NCBI RefSeq assembly: GCF_008370045.1
Contig: NZ_VOBN01000015.1
Location: 62,001-126,000 of the forward strand
Direction: 5' to 3'
Length of the DNA: 64,000 nt
From: Pseudomonas sp. ANT_J12
Lineage (GTDB): Bacteria; Pseudomonadota; Gammaproteobacteria; Pseudomonadales; Pseudomonadaceae
Shown here: positions 25,815 through 34,499 of the stretch, in pieces
Numbering within the stretch: the stretch's first letter is position 1
Layout of the letters: each line of letters opens with the position of its first letter
The notes under the pieces: generated by a model
Databases searched by the model: none
Told to the model about the DNA's origin: nothing
The model's input: only the letters and a program-made list of their open reading frames with translations
Position numbers and translations under genes: made by a program

Positions 25815-26780
25815 GTGTCCAGACCCAGTTCCCGTGCCGGCGACAATCCGGCCCTGAATGCTTACACGCTGCCCGCAGAATTCTTTGCGTTGAAACCGTG
25901 GCTGACCCTGTTGGCGCTGCTGGCGGACTGGGGCTTGATCGCCGCGTCATTGGCGGCGGCGGCGCTGTGGCCGCACCCGGTCACTTACCTGCTGGCGGCG
26001 ATCATCATTGCCCGCAGCCAATTGGCGCTGGCGGTGATCATGCATGAAAGCGCCCACGGCGTGGTCGTGCGCCACCAGGGCCTGAATGATGTTATCGGGC
26101 AGTTGTTTGCCGCCGGGCCGTTGTTCCTGTCGCTGCACACCTACCGCGCCGGGCATTTAAAACATCACCTCGCGCCGATGCGGCATGACGACCCGGTGGT
26201 CGCAGTGTTTGGTCTCGGTGACTTTCCGCTACCCAGGGGCAAGCTCGCCGCCAAGCTGTTGGCGGACCTCTGTGGGGTGGGCTACTTCATCAGCGCCGGC
26301 CAGTTTGCCCGGGGCGACTATCGGGACATCATGCCCAAGGTCGACAAATCACCCCGCCGGGTTACGTGGGAAGTGTTTTCAATGCTCGCCAGCAACGGCC
26401 TGCTGCTCGGCGTGTTGGCGTGGTCCGGGCACGCCTGGCTCTACCCGGCCTTGTGGTTGCTGCCGGCGATCACCCTGCTGCCGTTCATGGGCCGCATCCG
26501 CGCCATCATGGAACACGCCGGCCTGCCCGCCTGCGATGACCAGAGCCAGAATGCGCGGAGCATTGTCCGGAGCAACTGGCAGACCTTCGTGTTCGGCCCG
26601 CATGCCATTCACTACCACATCGAGCACCACCTGTTTGTGCGCGTGCCCTTCTACCATTTGCGTAGCGTGCATCAGCAACTCGTGGCCCGGCAGTTGGTGC
26701 CCACCGGCAATCTGTATAACGGTTACATCGGGGTTTTGCGCGATGTCAGTCTTGCGGCCGCTAAAATGCCGGCCGCCTGA
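25815..26780 (+). CDS. Membrane fatty-acid desaturase
   Basis: 321 residues from GTG 25815, chosen because a full AGGAGGTG lies 6-13 bases upstream; GTG 25770, overlapping the previous stop, is the alternative. All three histidine boxes are present: HESAH (with following G), HLKHH and HYHIEHH, spaced as in acyl-lipid desaturases. Several transmembrane segments. Last gene of the rightward operon. A third independent desaturase domain implies successive or site-specific oxidations of one acyl product, or separate substrates. Confidence 0.9.
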   Translation: MSRPSSRAGDNPALNAYTLPAEFFALKPWLTLLALLADWGLIAASLAAAALWPHPVTYLLAAIIIARSQLALAVIMHESAHGVVVRHQGLNDVIGQLFAAGPLFLSLHTYRAGHLKHHLAPMRHDDPVVAVFGLGDFPLPRGKLAAKLLADLCGVGYFISAGQFARGDYRDIMPKVDKSPRRVTWEVFSMLASNGLLLGVLAWSGHAWLYPALWLLPAITLLPFMGRIRAIMEHAGLPACDDQSQNARSIVRSNWQTFVFGPHAIHYHIEHHLFVRVPFYHLRSVHQQLVARQLVPTGNLYNGYIGVLRDVSLAAAKMPAA

Positions 26781-26849
26781 TTCGACATCCTGCGGGATTG
26801 CTCAACTGGCGGCGTCGACTTTGGGGTTCACAGTCCTCTGGCTACCCCC

Positions 26850-27665
26850 TCACGGATAGCTGAACCCCTTGACCAGCGTCAACTCTCCCACCGCCCGCAT
26901 CGGCACCAGAAACGTCTCCATCTTCTCGTTGGGCGTGCCTTCCTCCGTAATCACCGTCACTTGCGCCGTGGTCAACGCCTGAACCGCATCCTCCTGCCCT
27001 TCTTCGTCATTGCGATAGCCGCCGCCGAAGTAATTCACATACACCAGGTACTGCCCCTTGATCGGCGCCGGCATCGCGAAGATTTCCGGGCCATACCCCG
27101 TGGTCACGTCGACATCGAGCGCTGCGCCATTGGGTGCCACCCGGTCGCCGTACCAGATGTGGGCGCCGTCCGGGGTAATCAGGTGCAGGTCCAGATCGGT
27201 GTTGTCGCTGTCCCACGACAGCAGCACCCGCAACTTGGCCGGCGTCGCCCCGCCGCTGACATTCAGGAACTGGGTGCGATGCCGTTGCTGGCCATCGGGG
27301 CTGCGGACTTCAACGCTGTTGCTGCCATTGGGGAATGAATACGGGCGATCAAAACGGCCTGCCGGGTCGATTTTCAGCGGCATGCTGATACCGTTGACGA
27401 TCAAGCGTCCCGGTTCTTTCGACTTGGGCGTGGCGTTGATCTGCCCGGTAATGCGCGCGGTGTTGGCTTGGCCTGGCGGTGTATTCACCGACGAGGCCGG
27501 GTAGTTGACGCTCTGGCGAAAGTTTTCGCCTTCGCCCTCGAGGGCGCCGGTACGCCAGCCACCGATGGGGGTGTCGAGTTTGACCGCGGCATCGGCGGCG
27601 AAGGTCGTCGGCAATACGCAAAACGAACAGAGGAACAGGAAGACCTGTGGATAACGGAGTTTCAT
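26850..27665 (-). CDS. yfaP: YfaP-like exported DUF2135 protein
   Basis: 271 residues with a signal peptide (VFLFLCSFCVLPTTFA-AD). The C-terminal DUF2135 domain holds the acidic SWDSDNTDLDLHLITPDG stretch typical of the family, probably a metal- or ligand-binding beta-sandwich. Last gene of the yfa-type operon, starting 3 bases after the stop of the DUF2300 gene. A paralogue opens the same operon (36272-37063); the two share the EPVGGW/TPIGGW entry, NPLN/ISMPL and PNGSNSVEVRS-type segments. Function is not established. Confidence 0.85.
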   Translation of the reverse strand: MKLRYPQVFLFLCSFCVLPTTFAADAAVKLDTPIGGWRTGALEGEGENFRQSVNYPASSVNTPPGQANTARITGQINATPKSKEPGRLIVNGISMPLKIDPAGRFDRPYSFPNGSNSVEVRSPDGQQRHRTQFLNVSGGATPAKLRVLLSWDSDNTDLDLHLITPDGAHIWYGDRVAPNGAALDVDVTTGYGPEIFAMPAPIKGQYLVYVNYFGGGYRNDEEGQEDAVQALTTAQVTVITEEGTPNEKMETFLVPMRAVGELTLVKGFSYP

Positions 27666-27668
27666 GGC

Positions 27669-29288
27669 CTATTCCAGCAAGAGGTGGCGGGCGAGCCCTT
27701 CGATGTAGGTTTCATCCTGGCCGTTGGGGTGTGCTTCGAAGGCCAGGTGCAGGTATTCGTGGGTCAGGTCGAGGCGGTCCTGCAGCGACAGCACGCCGCG
27801 CACATAAATGCGCTGGCGTTCGCGGTCGACGTAGGGGCGGCCGAAGGCCAGGCGGCAGACGGCGAAGGTGTTGACTTCGTTGTAGCCGACTTCGTTTTCG
27901 AGTTGTGGGCGCCAGCCGCGACGTTGTTTTTGTAGCCAGTCTTGCGCGGCGGGTAACGCTTCGCAGGAGGCGACGGGGTTGTCCCAGCGGCTGAGGCTGG
28001 CGCGCGGGTAGGCGTGCAGCAGGATCGCGTCGTAGCGTTGGCCGGCGTTGGCTTGTTCAACGGCTTGTTGCCAGGACAGTTTGTCCGGGCCGGGTTGGTC
28101 GGAGTGATAGGTGACGGTGCTGCCGGCCAGGACCAGGTCGTTGGTCCACGCGGCAATGTCGCGGGATTCGGCCGTCGCCGGGCGTGGGGCGACCCGTTGG
28201 CGGCTGCTGCTGTCATCGATGCTCAGGCAGTCGCCGTTGCGCGTGGCGTTTTGCAGCAGGTAGGTTCTGATTGCGATGGCCAGTGCTTTCGCGGCTTCGG
28301 CAGGTTCGGATTTGGCTTCCCGTTGCAGCACGCGGGCGACGTACTCTTCGCGGTCCAGGCGCGCGACCAGCTTGTCGTTGAGTAAAAACAATTCGCCGTC
28401 GCTGTGGATGTCCAGTTGATTGCCGTTGGCAAATTCGACGCGGTAGTCGCCCTGCAAAGGGCCCGACGGAATAACCCGATCCCCCGCCAGGACGCGGCCG
28501 ATCGGATACCGTGAAAACAGCCCGACTTCGACACAACGTCCCGCATCCGCCGGCCAACCCGTCGGCAACACTGACGCCAGCGCCTGACCGTAATGGCGCA
28601 GCACCATTTGACTGGTCCCGCGTCCACCGGCCCAGATCGGCGTGCCATCCAGCGTCCATCCGGCGAATCCGCCCTGACGCGACGAAGAGTCCTGATCCCC
28701 CAACCAGCTCCAGGTTTTCACCCGCAACCGGCCACCGAGTTCGCCCACGGCGTTGCCGTCAGCGGCGTTCAACACCACGTCCAGCAACACGCGTCGGGCC
28801 TGATCCTGAGCGGGCATCACCGCCAGCACTTTCAGCAACTCCGCCACGGAAACCCGCGTAGCCGGCTGCAATGACGGCAGGTTCAGCAACCATTGCGGCG
28901 CTTGGCGTGCCTGCCAATAGCTGCGCCAATCAGCGCCATTAATCCCCAATCGCGCCGGCTCGAAGTACAAGCCGCACGACTTCACCAACGCTTGATCGCG
29001 GCCAATCTTGCCGCCCGCGGTGCAGCAATACACTTCTTCCTTGGATTGCCCGCGACACTCATACGCAGGTTCCCGCGCACCGGTGTCCACCAGCCAGCCG
29101 TAGACAAACAGCTTCCACAAACTCCCTAACGGCGTCTGCAGATCGGAAGGCAACGGCTCGCGGGCCATCACCTGGGTCCGGCTCAGCGACAGCAATTCAC
29201 CCTTGAAGCCCAGTCGCAACGGTTCGTCCTGCGCGGTCGCCAGCGCAGGGAGCAAACACAGCAGCCACCAGACCAGAGGCCGGGTCAT
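27669..29288 (-). CDS. yfaQ: YfaQ-like DUF2300 protein with three enzyme-like regions
   Basis: 539 residues from ATG 29288, with a signal peptide ending near ATAQ. Three regions carry motifs: SLWK (S56, K59), KSCG (104-106) and VKTW (K191) followed by GGFAGWTLDGTPIWAGG resemble the SxxK/SxN/KTG set of penicillin-binding proteins; residues about 305-440, with LDREEYVARVLQREA and EAAKALAIAIRTYL, resemble SpoIID lytic transglycosylases; THEYLHLAF (H510, E511, H514) with a later E530 looks like a gluzincin HExxH site. All would act on the periplasmic cell wall or envelope. The assignments are by eye. Starts one base before the yfaS stop region, same operon. Confidence 0.82.
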   Translation of the reverse strand: MTRPLVWWLLCLLPALATAQDEPLRLGFKGELLSLSRTQVMAREPLPSDLQTPLGSLWKLFVYGWLVDTGAREPAYECRGQSKEEVYCCTAGGKIGRDQALVKSCGLYFEPARLGINGADWRSYWQARQAPQWLLNLPSLQPATRVSVAELLKVLAVMPAQDQARRVLLDVVLNAADGNAVGELGGRLRVKTWSWLGDQDSSSRQGGFAGWTLDGTPIWAGGRGTSQMVLRHYGQALASVLPTGWPADAGRCVEVGLFSRYPIGRVLAGDRVIPSGPLQGDYRVEFANGNQLDIHSDGELFLLNDKLVARLDREEYVARVLQREAKSEPAEAAKALAIAIRTYLLQNATRNGDCLSIDDSSSRQRVAPRPATAESRDIAAWTNDLVLAGSTVTYHSDQPGPDKLSWQQAVEQANAGQRYDAILLHAYPRASLSRWDNPVASCEALPAAQDWLQKQRRGWRPQLENEVGYNEVNTFAVCRLAFGRPYVDRERQRIYVRGVLSLQDRLDLTHEYLHLAFEAHPNGQDETYIEGLARHLLLE

Positions 29289-29289
29289 G

Positions 29290-32200
29290 TCAGTTGACCG
29301 TGACCTGGCCGAGCGCCGGTTTCTGTTCCTGGGCCTGATGCTGTGGCGCATACACCTGGGTGAAACGCACCGGCGGCAGATTGAACTGGCCTTTCTGCGA
29401 GAAGCGCACCAGATGCCGCACACGCAATTCGCCGCTCAAGGCGTCCACCGGAATCGCGTAGGCCAGTTGGCCCGGTTCGAAGCGCGCCTTCTCCAGCGCG
29501 GTCGGTTCGGTGCCAGCCTTGCCCAGCAACTTGATGCCCCACGTGGTGCGCTCGACATCGGCGCCCGGTGGCAGCGGCACTTCGATCATGCCGTAGCGCA
29601 GCGGCTTGGCAGCTTTGCTGGTGATGATCACTTCGTCCAGGTACAGGCTGTCGCTGGACAACGGCTTGGTGCCGACCGCTTCGAGTTTGAATTCGAAGGC
29701 TTCGTCACCCGGCACCAGACGCGACAGGCGACGGGTGATGGTCACGGCCATCGGGTCGATGGCCGGTTGCTGGGTCTGATAGCTCAGCGCGGCACGCAGC
29801 GGACGTTCCTGGGTTCCGGTCAACGACAACGCCGCCGGTACCGGCGTAGCGCCCTGCCAGGTCCAGTACATCTCGCCGGTACTGCCGTAGTTTTTCTTCC
29901 AGCCTTCACCCGGCGCCAGGGCGATGGTCGGCGACGCCTGTTCGATGCTGTGTTGCAACCAGCTCAGCGCCAAGGCGCGTTCGAGGGTCGATTGCTGTGG
30001 CAGCAGACGTTGCAACAACTGTTGCGCGTGAGCCTGATCGAAAGCTTGCAGCGACAGGTTCAAGGCTTCGGCAAACGGCTGCGAACTCACGGCCAGACGC
30101 TGTTGCGCATCCGGCACTTGCCGATTGAACGCATCGGGCAGCGTGACCTTGGATTGCTTGGCCAGGGAAGCCGTCAGCGCACGCGCCGCCGCCAACCCGA
30201 GCGCCGAATCCGGATCGCTCATGACCAGGCTGTCTTCGCCATCGTCCATCAGGTTCGCGGCATTGCCGTCGCCGGCCTTCGCCAAGTCATCCATCAAGCC
30301 GCTGAGCAAGGTGTTCACCGGCAATTGCATCTGCTTGGCGAACGACAGGATCAGCGCCCGTTGCAGCAGCGGCGTGTTCTTCGCCTGCTTCGAATACACC
30401 TCCAACACCCGCTGCCAATGCTCCGGCGGCAGGCTCAGTTCCAGAGCTTTGCTGGCGTACCAGTCGGCGTAATAGGCGTAAGCGGTGAGGAACGCGTCCG
30501 GCTCGCCGTCCTGGCCCCACCAAGTGAAGCTCGCCGAAGGCCCGGCCATTTGCACCAGGCGCAGACGGCTGTTTTGCATGATCAGGCGCAAGCGATCACG
30601 CACCTGCGGGTTCGACGACAGCGAAGGATAGGCAATGCTCAGTGGCAACAAACGACTGGCGGTCTGCTCGACGCCGCCGTACGGATAGCTCAGCAGATCA
30701 TCGAGGGCCGAACGGAACAGCGCTTGCGGGCTGTCATCCAGACGCAGGCGAATGTCCGTCGCGTCGGCCGGCAAGGTCAGCGCGGTATCGCCGCTGAGCG
30801 CGTCCACCACTTGGCTTTGCGTGACTTGCCAGCCTTCGCCGGTCGCGGTCAGGCGCACGGCCAGGGCGTCGGCGGTCTTGCCGTCCTGCACCAGCTCGGC
30901 GGTCCAGTCGCCGCTCGCCAGGGCAAACGCCGGCAGCGCGATGTAGTTGATGCCGCTGTTCAGAGTCACCGGCATGCGCTGCTCGGCGCCGCCGTAATGG
31001 ATCACCAGTTCAGCCTTGACCGGTTTCTCAGCCTGGCTGAAGGCGAACACGCCGAGGGCCGGCTTGTCGCCATTGCGGAACTTGGTCGGGCCGCTCCACT
31101 TCAGGTACAGCGGTTTTTCCGAGCGCACGAATTGCTTCTTCTGCCCGACCTGGCCGTCATCGGCGATGGCCCGGGCGGTGATGCGCCAACGGGTCAGGGA
31201 GTCCGGCATCTTGAAGGTGAAGCGGGTCTTACCGTTGGCGTCGGTGATCAATTCCGGCTGCCACGCGGCGGTGTCGACGTCTTCACGACGGGGCCGCTCC
31301 AGCACTTTCACGCCACGTTCGCTGCGGTTGGCTTTGCCCGGCGCGCCGGGGCTGCCCGGCAACGCCACGTCGTAGCTGATGAACGACAGGCTGGCGCTGG
31401 TGCGCACGTTGTTGCGGCGCGGGTGGTAGAAGAACTGGTCGATGGTCGGCGCGACTTCCGGTTGCAGCGCGTAGATCATTTCATCCACGACGCTGACCGT
31501 CAGGTGCGCCGGAATCGGCTTGCCGGCGAACTGCGTCGTCAGGTCTACCGACACGGTATCCCCCGGCTGATACGACGCTTTATCGGTGGCAATGGCCACG
31601 TCGATTTGCGGCGTAATCACCTTGATGCCGGCGTTCTGGAAGCTGTACTGACCGCCCTTGGTGTAGAGCACGGAGAAGGTCAGGTTCGGTGCGAAGTTAT
31701 CCTTCACCGCAATCCGTGCGCGGTATTGGGTGTCGCTGAGTTTTTCCATCTTCAGCCAGTCAGCGCCCTTGGACAGCAGCGCCGTGGCCTCGACCTTGTC
31801 CCGCTCCAGGGACAGCAGCGCATCGCTGACCGGCTCCGGGAAGGTGATCAACGCCATGGCTTCGTCGCCAGCCTTGTACTCGGGTTTGTCGAGGACGATT
31901 TCCACGGTGCCCGGCACGGCTTTGACGCCCTCGCCGGTGACCGAATGCCCGGTGGCGCCGACCACGCGGCCATGGTCATCCTTCAACGTCAGGTTGTAGG
32001 TGCCCGGCCGCGCGAACGCCACGCTGAAGCCTTTGTCTTTCGCGGTGAGCTTGCCGTCGCCGGAGGTCTGGTCTTCCAGGCGTACCCAGCTGTAGCTGCT
32101 CGGGGTGACGGCTTTGGTTTGTTCGCTGCCGCCTTCGTTCATGTAACTGAAGGCAACCTTGTCACCCACCGCGCTGAAGCGTTGCGGTGCACGCAGGCTG

Positions 32201-33864
32201 AAGCTCGCAGCGCCACGGTCGATGAGGATTTCCTTGGTGGTCTTGACCCGATACGCCGCGCCATCGCTGGCGAACACGGTGAGCATGTAGCGGCTCGGTT
32301 TGTCGGCCGCTGGCAGGTCGAGGGTCGCGTTGCCCTTGGCGTCGGTGGTCAGTTCGGTGCTGGTCAGCTCAATCGGGAATTGCCCGAGGTATTGCAGCTC
32401 GTTATCGACCATCGACAGTTGCTGGGCGCGCAGGCTCAGGGTCAATTTGGCGTCGGCCACCGGTTTGCCGTCCGGGTACAACAGCACCAGGCTGCCTTTC
32501 ACCGGTTCGCCGGTGCGGTAGTCCTGCTTGGCCAGGTTCAACGAAATTTCGAAGTGCGGCTTGATGTACTCGGCGACGCGGAAGGCGCTGCTGTAGGCCT
32601 GATCCTTGTAGCTGAAACGCAGCTCATAACCGCCCGCCACCGCGTTGTCCGGCAACTGGAAACGGCCCTGGGTGCCGGACTTGGAATCCAGCTTCAGCGC
32701 CAGGGATTGCAGCGCGGTGCCGGTAGCATCGAGCACGGTCACGTTAACGTCGGCAGCGCTCGGCGCCACGGAATCCCGGGCGTTCTTGAACTCGCGACCG
32801 ACGATTTTCAGCGACACCCAATCCCCCGGCCGATACAGCGGCCGGTCGGTGAAGGCATAGAGTTTGGTGTCGTAAATTTCGCTGTCGTAATAGAAGTTCT
32901 CGGAGACAAACACCCCGCCCTCTTCGTCTTCGCCGATCACGAACGAACGCTCGGGGCTGACGTGTTTCAGGCGCAGCAAGCCGTCGGCGTCGGTCGCACC
33001 GCTGCTCATCACACCCAGGCCATCGGTCCACAGCACATTCACTTTCGGCACCGAACTGCCTTCGTGTTTGCGCGCGGCCCACACCAGCAATTCATCACCG
33101 GCAATCTTGCTCACCGCCACGGTGTTGGAGACGAAGACCATGGTGGTTGCGCGGTACTTGCCGATCAGCGCTTCCACCAGGTACAGGCCCGGTTTCAGGT
33201 GACCCAACGGGATGTACACATTGCCCGGTGCCACGCTGACGAATTCACTGGACGAACCGGCCAGGTTCACGCCCGCAGGCGGCTGGATCGGTTTGGCTTC
33301 CCACAGCGGATAACGGAATTGGCTGACAACGGGCAGGCCCGGAATCAGCGCGAATTGCGGCTGAGCGTCGTAAGGCGTTGGCGCGGCAATCGCGGTGCCC
33401 ATCTTCAGCTCCGGCACTTCCTCGGTGACTTGTTTGCGCGACTCGTAGGAAAACGCCCGCTGCATCACGCGCCGGGATTTGCGATACCAGTTGTCCCACA
33501 GGTACGCGAGGGTGTTCGACAGGCCTTCGCCCTTGAACTGACCGTCGCTGACCACGCGGTGCAGGTTCTTCTGGCGCTTGAGGAAATCCAGCGGCTTGTC
33601 GATGCGGTACACGCGAATGTCGGCGCCGCCGTAAGGCTCCATGCGGAACCGGCGATAGTCGCGACCCGGCGCTTCGAGGCGCACCATCGCCTGCTCGTCG
33701 GCAGCGAAACTGCTGTCGGCCAGCAGGAAAAAGCTTTCACCGGCCACCGGCGTATAGCCGCTCGGCTCGACGGTGTCTTCGGCGTTGACCGTGGCAATAG
33801 GAACCAACAAGGCCAACAGCAAAGGAATTTTTGAGCAGATACGCAGCATGCGGGCACCGATCAT
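29290..33864 (-). CDS. yfaS: Bacterial alpha-2-macroglobulin-like protein YfaS, no thioester
   Basis: 1524 residues from the ATG of an ATGA overlap with the DUF1175 gene. Signal peptide IPLLLALLVPIATVNA without a lipobox, so periplasmic and soluble or otherwise held. Long run of macroglobulin beta domains, including YAFTDRPLYRPGDWVSLK (MG2-type), then the thioester-like domain where GGVEQ (V1065) replaces the GCLEQ/CxEQ motif. The covalent trapping cysteine is therefore missing, as in the YfaS branch versus the YfhM/ECAM branch. It likely binds or shields envelope targets or peptidases non-covalently with its operon partners. Confidence 0.92.
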   Translation of the reverse strand: MIGARMLRICSKIPLLLALLVPIATVNAEDTVEPSGYTPVAGESFFLLADSSFAADEQAMVRLEAPGRDYRRFRMEPYGGADIRVYRIDKPLDFLKRQKNLHRVVSDGQFKGEGLSNTLAYLWDNWYRKSRRVMQRAFSYESRKQVTEEVPELKMGTAIAAPTPYDAQPQFALIPGLPVVSQFRYPLWEAKPIQPPAGVNLAGSSSEFVSVAPGNVYIPLGHLKPGLYLVEALIGKYRATTMVFVSNTVAVSKIAGDELLVWAARKHEGSSVPKVNVLWTDGLGVMSSGATDADGLLRLKHVSPERSFVIGEDEEGGVFVSENFYYDSEIYDTKLYAFTDRPLYRPGDWVSLKIVGREFKNARDSVAPSAADVNVTVLDATGTALQSLALKLDSKSGTQGRFQLPDNAVAGGYELRFSYKDQAYSSAFRVAEYIKPHFEISLNLAKQDYRTGEPVKGSLVLLYPDGKPVADAKLTLSLRAQQLSMVDNELQYLGQFPIELTSTELTTDAKGNATLDLPAADKPSRYMLTVFASDGAAYRVKTTKEILIDRGAASFSLRAPQRFSAVGDKVAFSYMNEGGSEQTKAVTPSSYSWVRLEDQTSGDGKLTAKDKGFSVAFARPGTYNLTLKDDHGRVVGATGHSVTGEGVKAVPGTVEIVLDKPEYKAGDEAMALITFPEPVSDALLSLERDKVEATALLSKGADWLKMEKLSDTQYRARIAVKDNFAPNLTFSVLYTKGGQYSFQNAGIKVITPQIDVAIATDKASYQPGDTVSVDLTTQFAGKPIPAHLTVSVVDEMIYALQPEVAPTIDQFFYHPRRNNVRTSASLSFISYDVALPGSPGAPGKANRSERGVKVLERPRREDVDTAAWQPELITDANGKTRFTFKMPDSLTRWRITARAIADDGQVGQKKQFVRSEKPLYLKWSGPTKFRNGDKPALGVFAFSQAEKPVKAELVIHYGGAEQRMPVTLNSGINYIALPAFALASGDWTAELVQDGKTADALAVRLTATGEGWQVTQSQVVDALSGDTALTLPADATDIRLRLDDSPQALFRSALDDLLSYPYGGVEQTASRLLPLSIAYPSLSSNPQVRDRLRLIMQNSRLRLVQMAGPSASFTWWGQDGEPDAFLTAYAYYADWYASKALELSLPPEHWQRVLEVYSKQAKNTPLLQRALILSFAKQMQLPVNTLLSGLMDDLAKAGDGNAANLMDDGEDSLVMSDPDSALGLAAARALTASLAKQSKVTLPDAFNRQVPDAQQRLAVSSQPFAEALNLSLQAFDQAHAQQLLQRLLPQQSTLERALALSWLQHSIEQASPTIALAPGEGWKKNYGSTGEMYWTWQGATPVPAALSLTGTQERPLRAALSYQTQQPAIDPMAVTITRRLSRLVPGDEAFEFKLEAVGTKPLSSDSLYLDEVIITSKAAKPLRYGMIEVPLPPGADVERTTWGIKLLGKAGTEPTALEKARFEPGQLAYAIPVDALSGELRVRHLVRFSQKGQFNLPPVRFTQVYAPQHQAQEQKPALGQVTVN

Positions 33865-34499
33865 TGGGAGAGAAAGTTCAGTCGATAGACGCCGATGAAG
33901 TTGGGGTTGGCTGCGTCGGGTATCCATCGGGTGTCCTTCCATGTCATGAGTTGCTGCAGGCTCGCGGATCGCATGCCGTTGTCAGTGGGGGTGGTGGTGC
34001 CGGTGTGATAGGCGATGTAGCGACCCATCCAGATCATCAGGTGCTGGTCGTCGCCCTGATCGAAAAACATCAGGTCGCCGGGCCGGGCCTGGGACACGTC
34101 GCGGCTGACCAGATGGCTGTTGAACTGAATCAATTTGATCGCGTTGACGTACGGCCCGACCTTGCCGCCGCCCTGCTGCCATTGCTGGGCGAGGCCGCGC
34201 TGGGCCTCGCTCAGTTGCAGTTCCGGCGGCAGGTAGCGGTTGGACAGGCCATTGCTGCGCAGCCATTTGTCGTCATGGACTTTCAGCGCTTCGTTGGCGG
34301 CGAAACGCACCAGGCCCGCGCAATCCTGCTGGAACCAGCGCGGGCTCGGGCCTTGGGTCAGTTGTTCCTGGGCGATGCGCACGAACCAGGCGCGGAACAC
34401 CTGGGATTGCTGCGCATCCAACGGCGCGGCTTCGGTGGCGAACACCCGACTGCCCAGCAACATCGCCAGCAGGCCGAGGCCTCGGATAAGGGCTGTCAC
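33861..34499 (-). CDS. yfaT: YfaT-like DUF1175 protein with NlpC/P60-like motifs
   Basis: 212 residues from GTG 34499, chosen because it overlaps the yfaA stop (GTGA); ATG 34526 is possible. N-terminal hydrophobic signal (LIRGLGLLAMLLGSRVFA). The mature part shows DCAGLVRFAANE (C60), QARPGDLMFF (139-146) and QHLMIWMG (H153), the three signature blocks of NlpC/P60 cysteine endopeptidases and amidases, suggesting a cell-wall or related peptide/amide hydrolase. DUF1175 carries no assigned activity that I know. Coupled to yfaS by an ATGA overlap. Confidence 0.82.
   Translation of the reverse strand: MTALIRGLGLLAMLLGSRVFATEAAPLDAQQSQVFRAWFVRIAQEQLTQGPSPRWFQQDCAGLVRFAANEALKVHDDKWLRSNGLSNRYLPPELQLSEAQRGLAQQWQQGGGKVGPYVNAIKLIQFNSHLVSRDVSQARPGDLMFFDQGDDQHLMIWMGRYIAYHTGTTTPTDNGMRSASLQQLMTWKDTRWIPDAANPNFIGVYRLNFLSQ

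Noticed and set aside
12762..26780. Polyyne or terminal-alkyne cluster
   Set aside because: Desaturases are present, but there is no acyl-ACP ligase, acyl carrier protein or rubredoxin-like gene typical of those clusters.
29203..33834. Plus-strand open frame of 1543 codons opposite yfaS
   Set aside because: Exact antisense shadow of the macroglobulin gene; protein has no domain sense and yfaS has clear homology, signal peptide and operon coupling.
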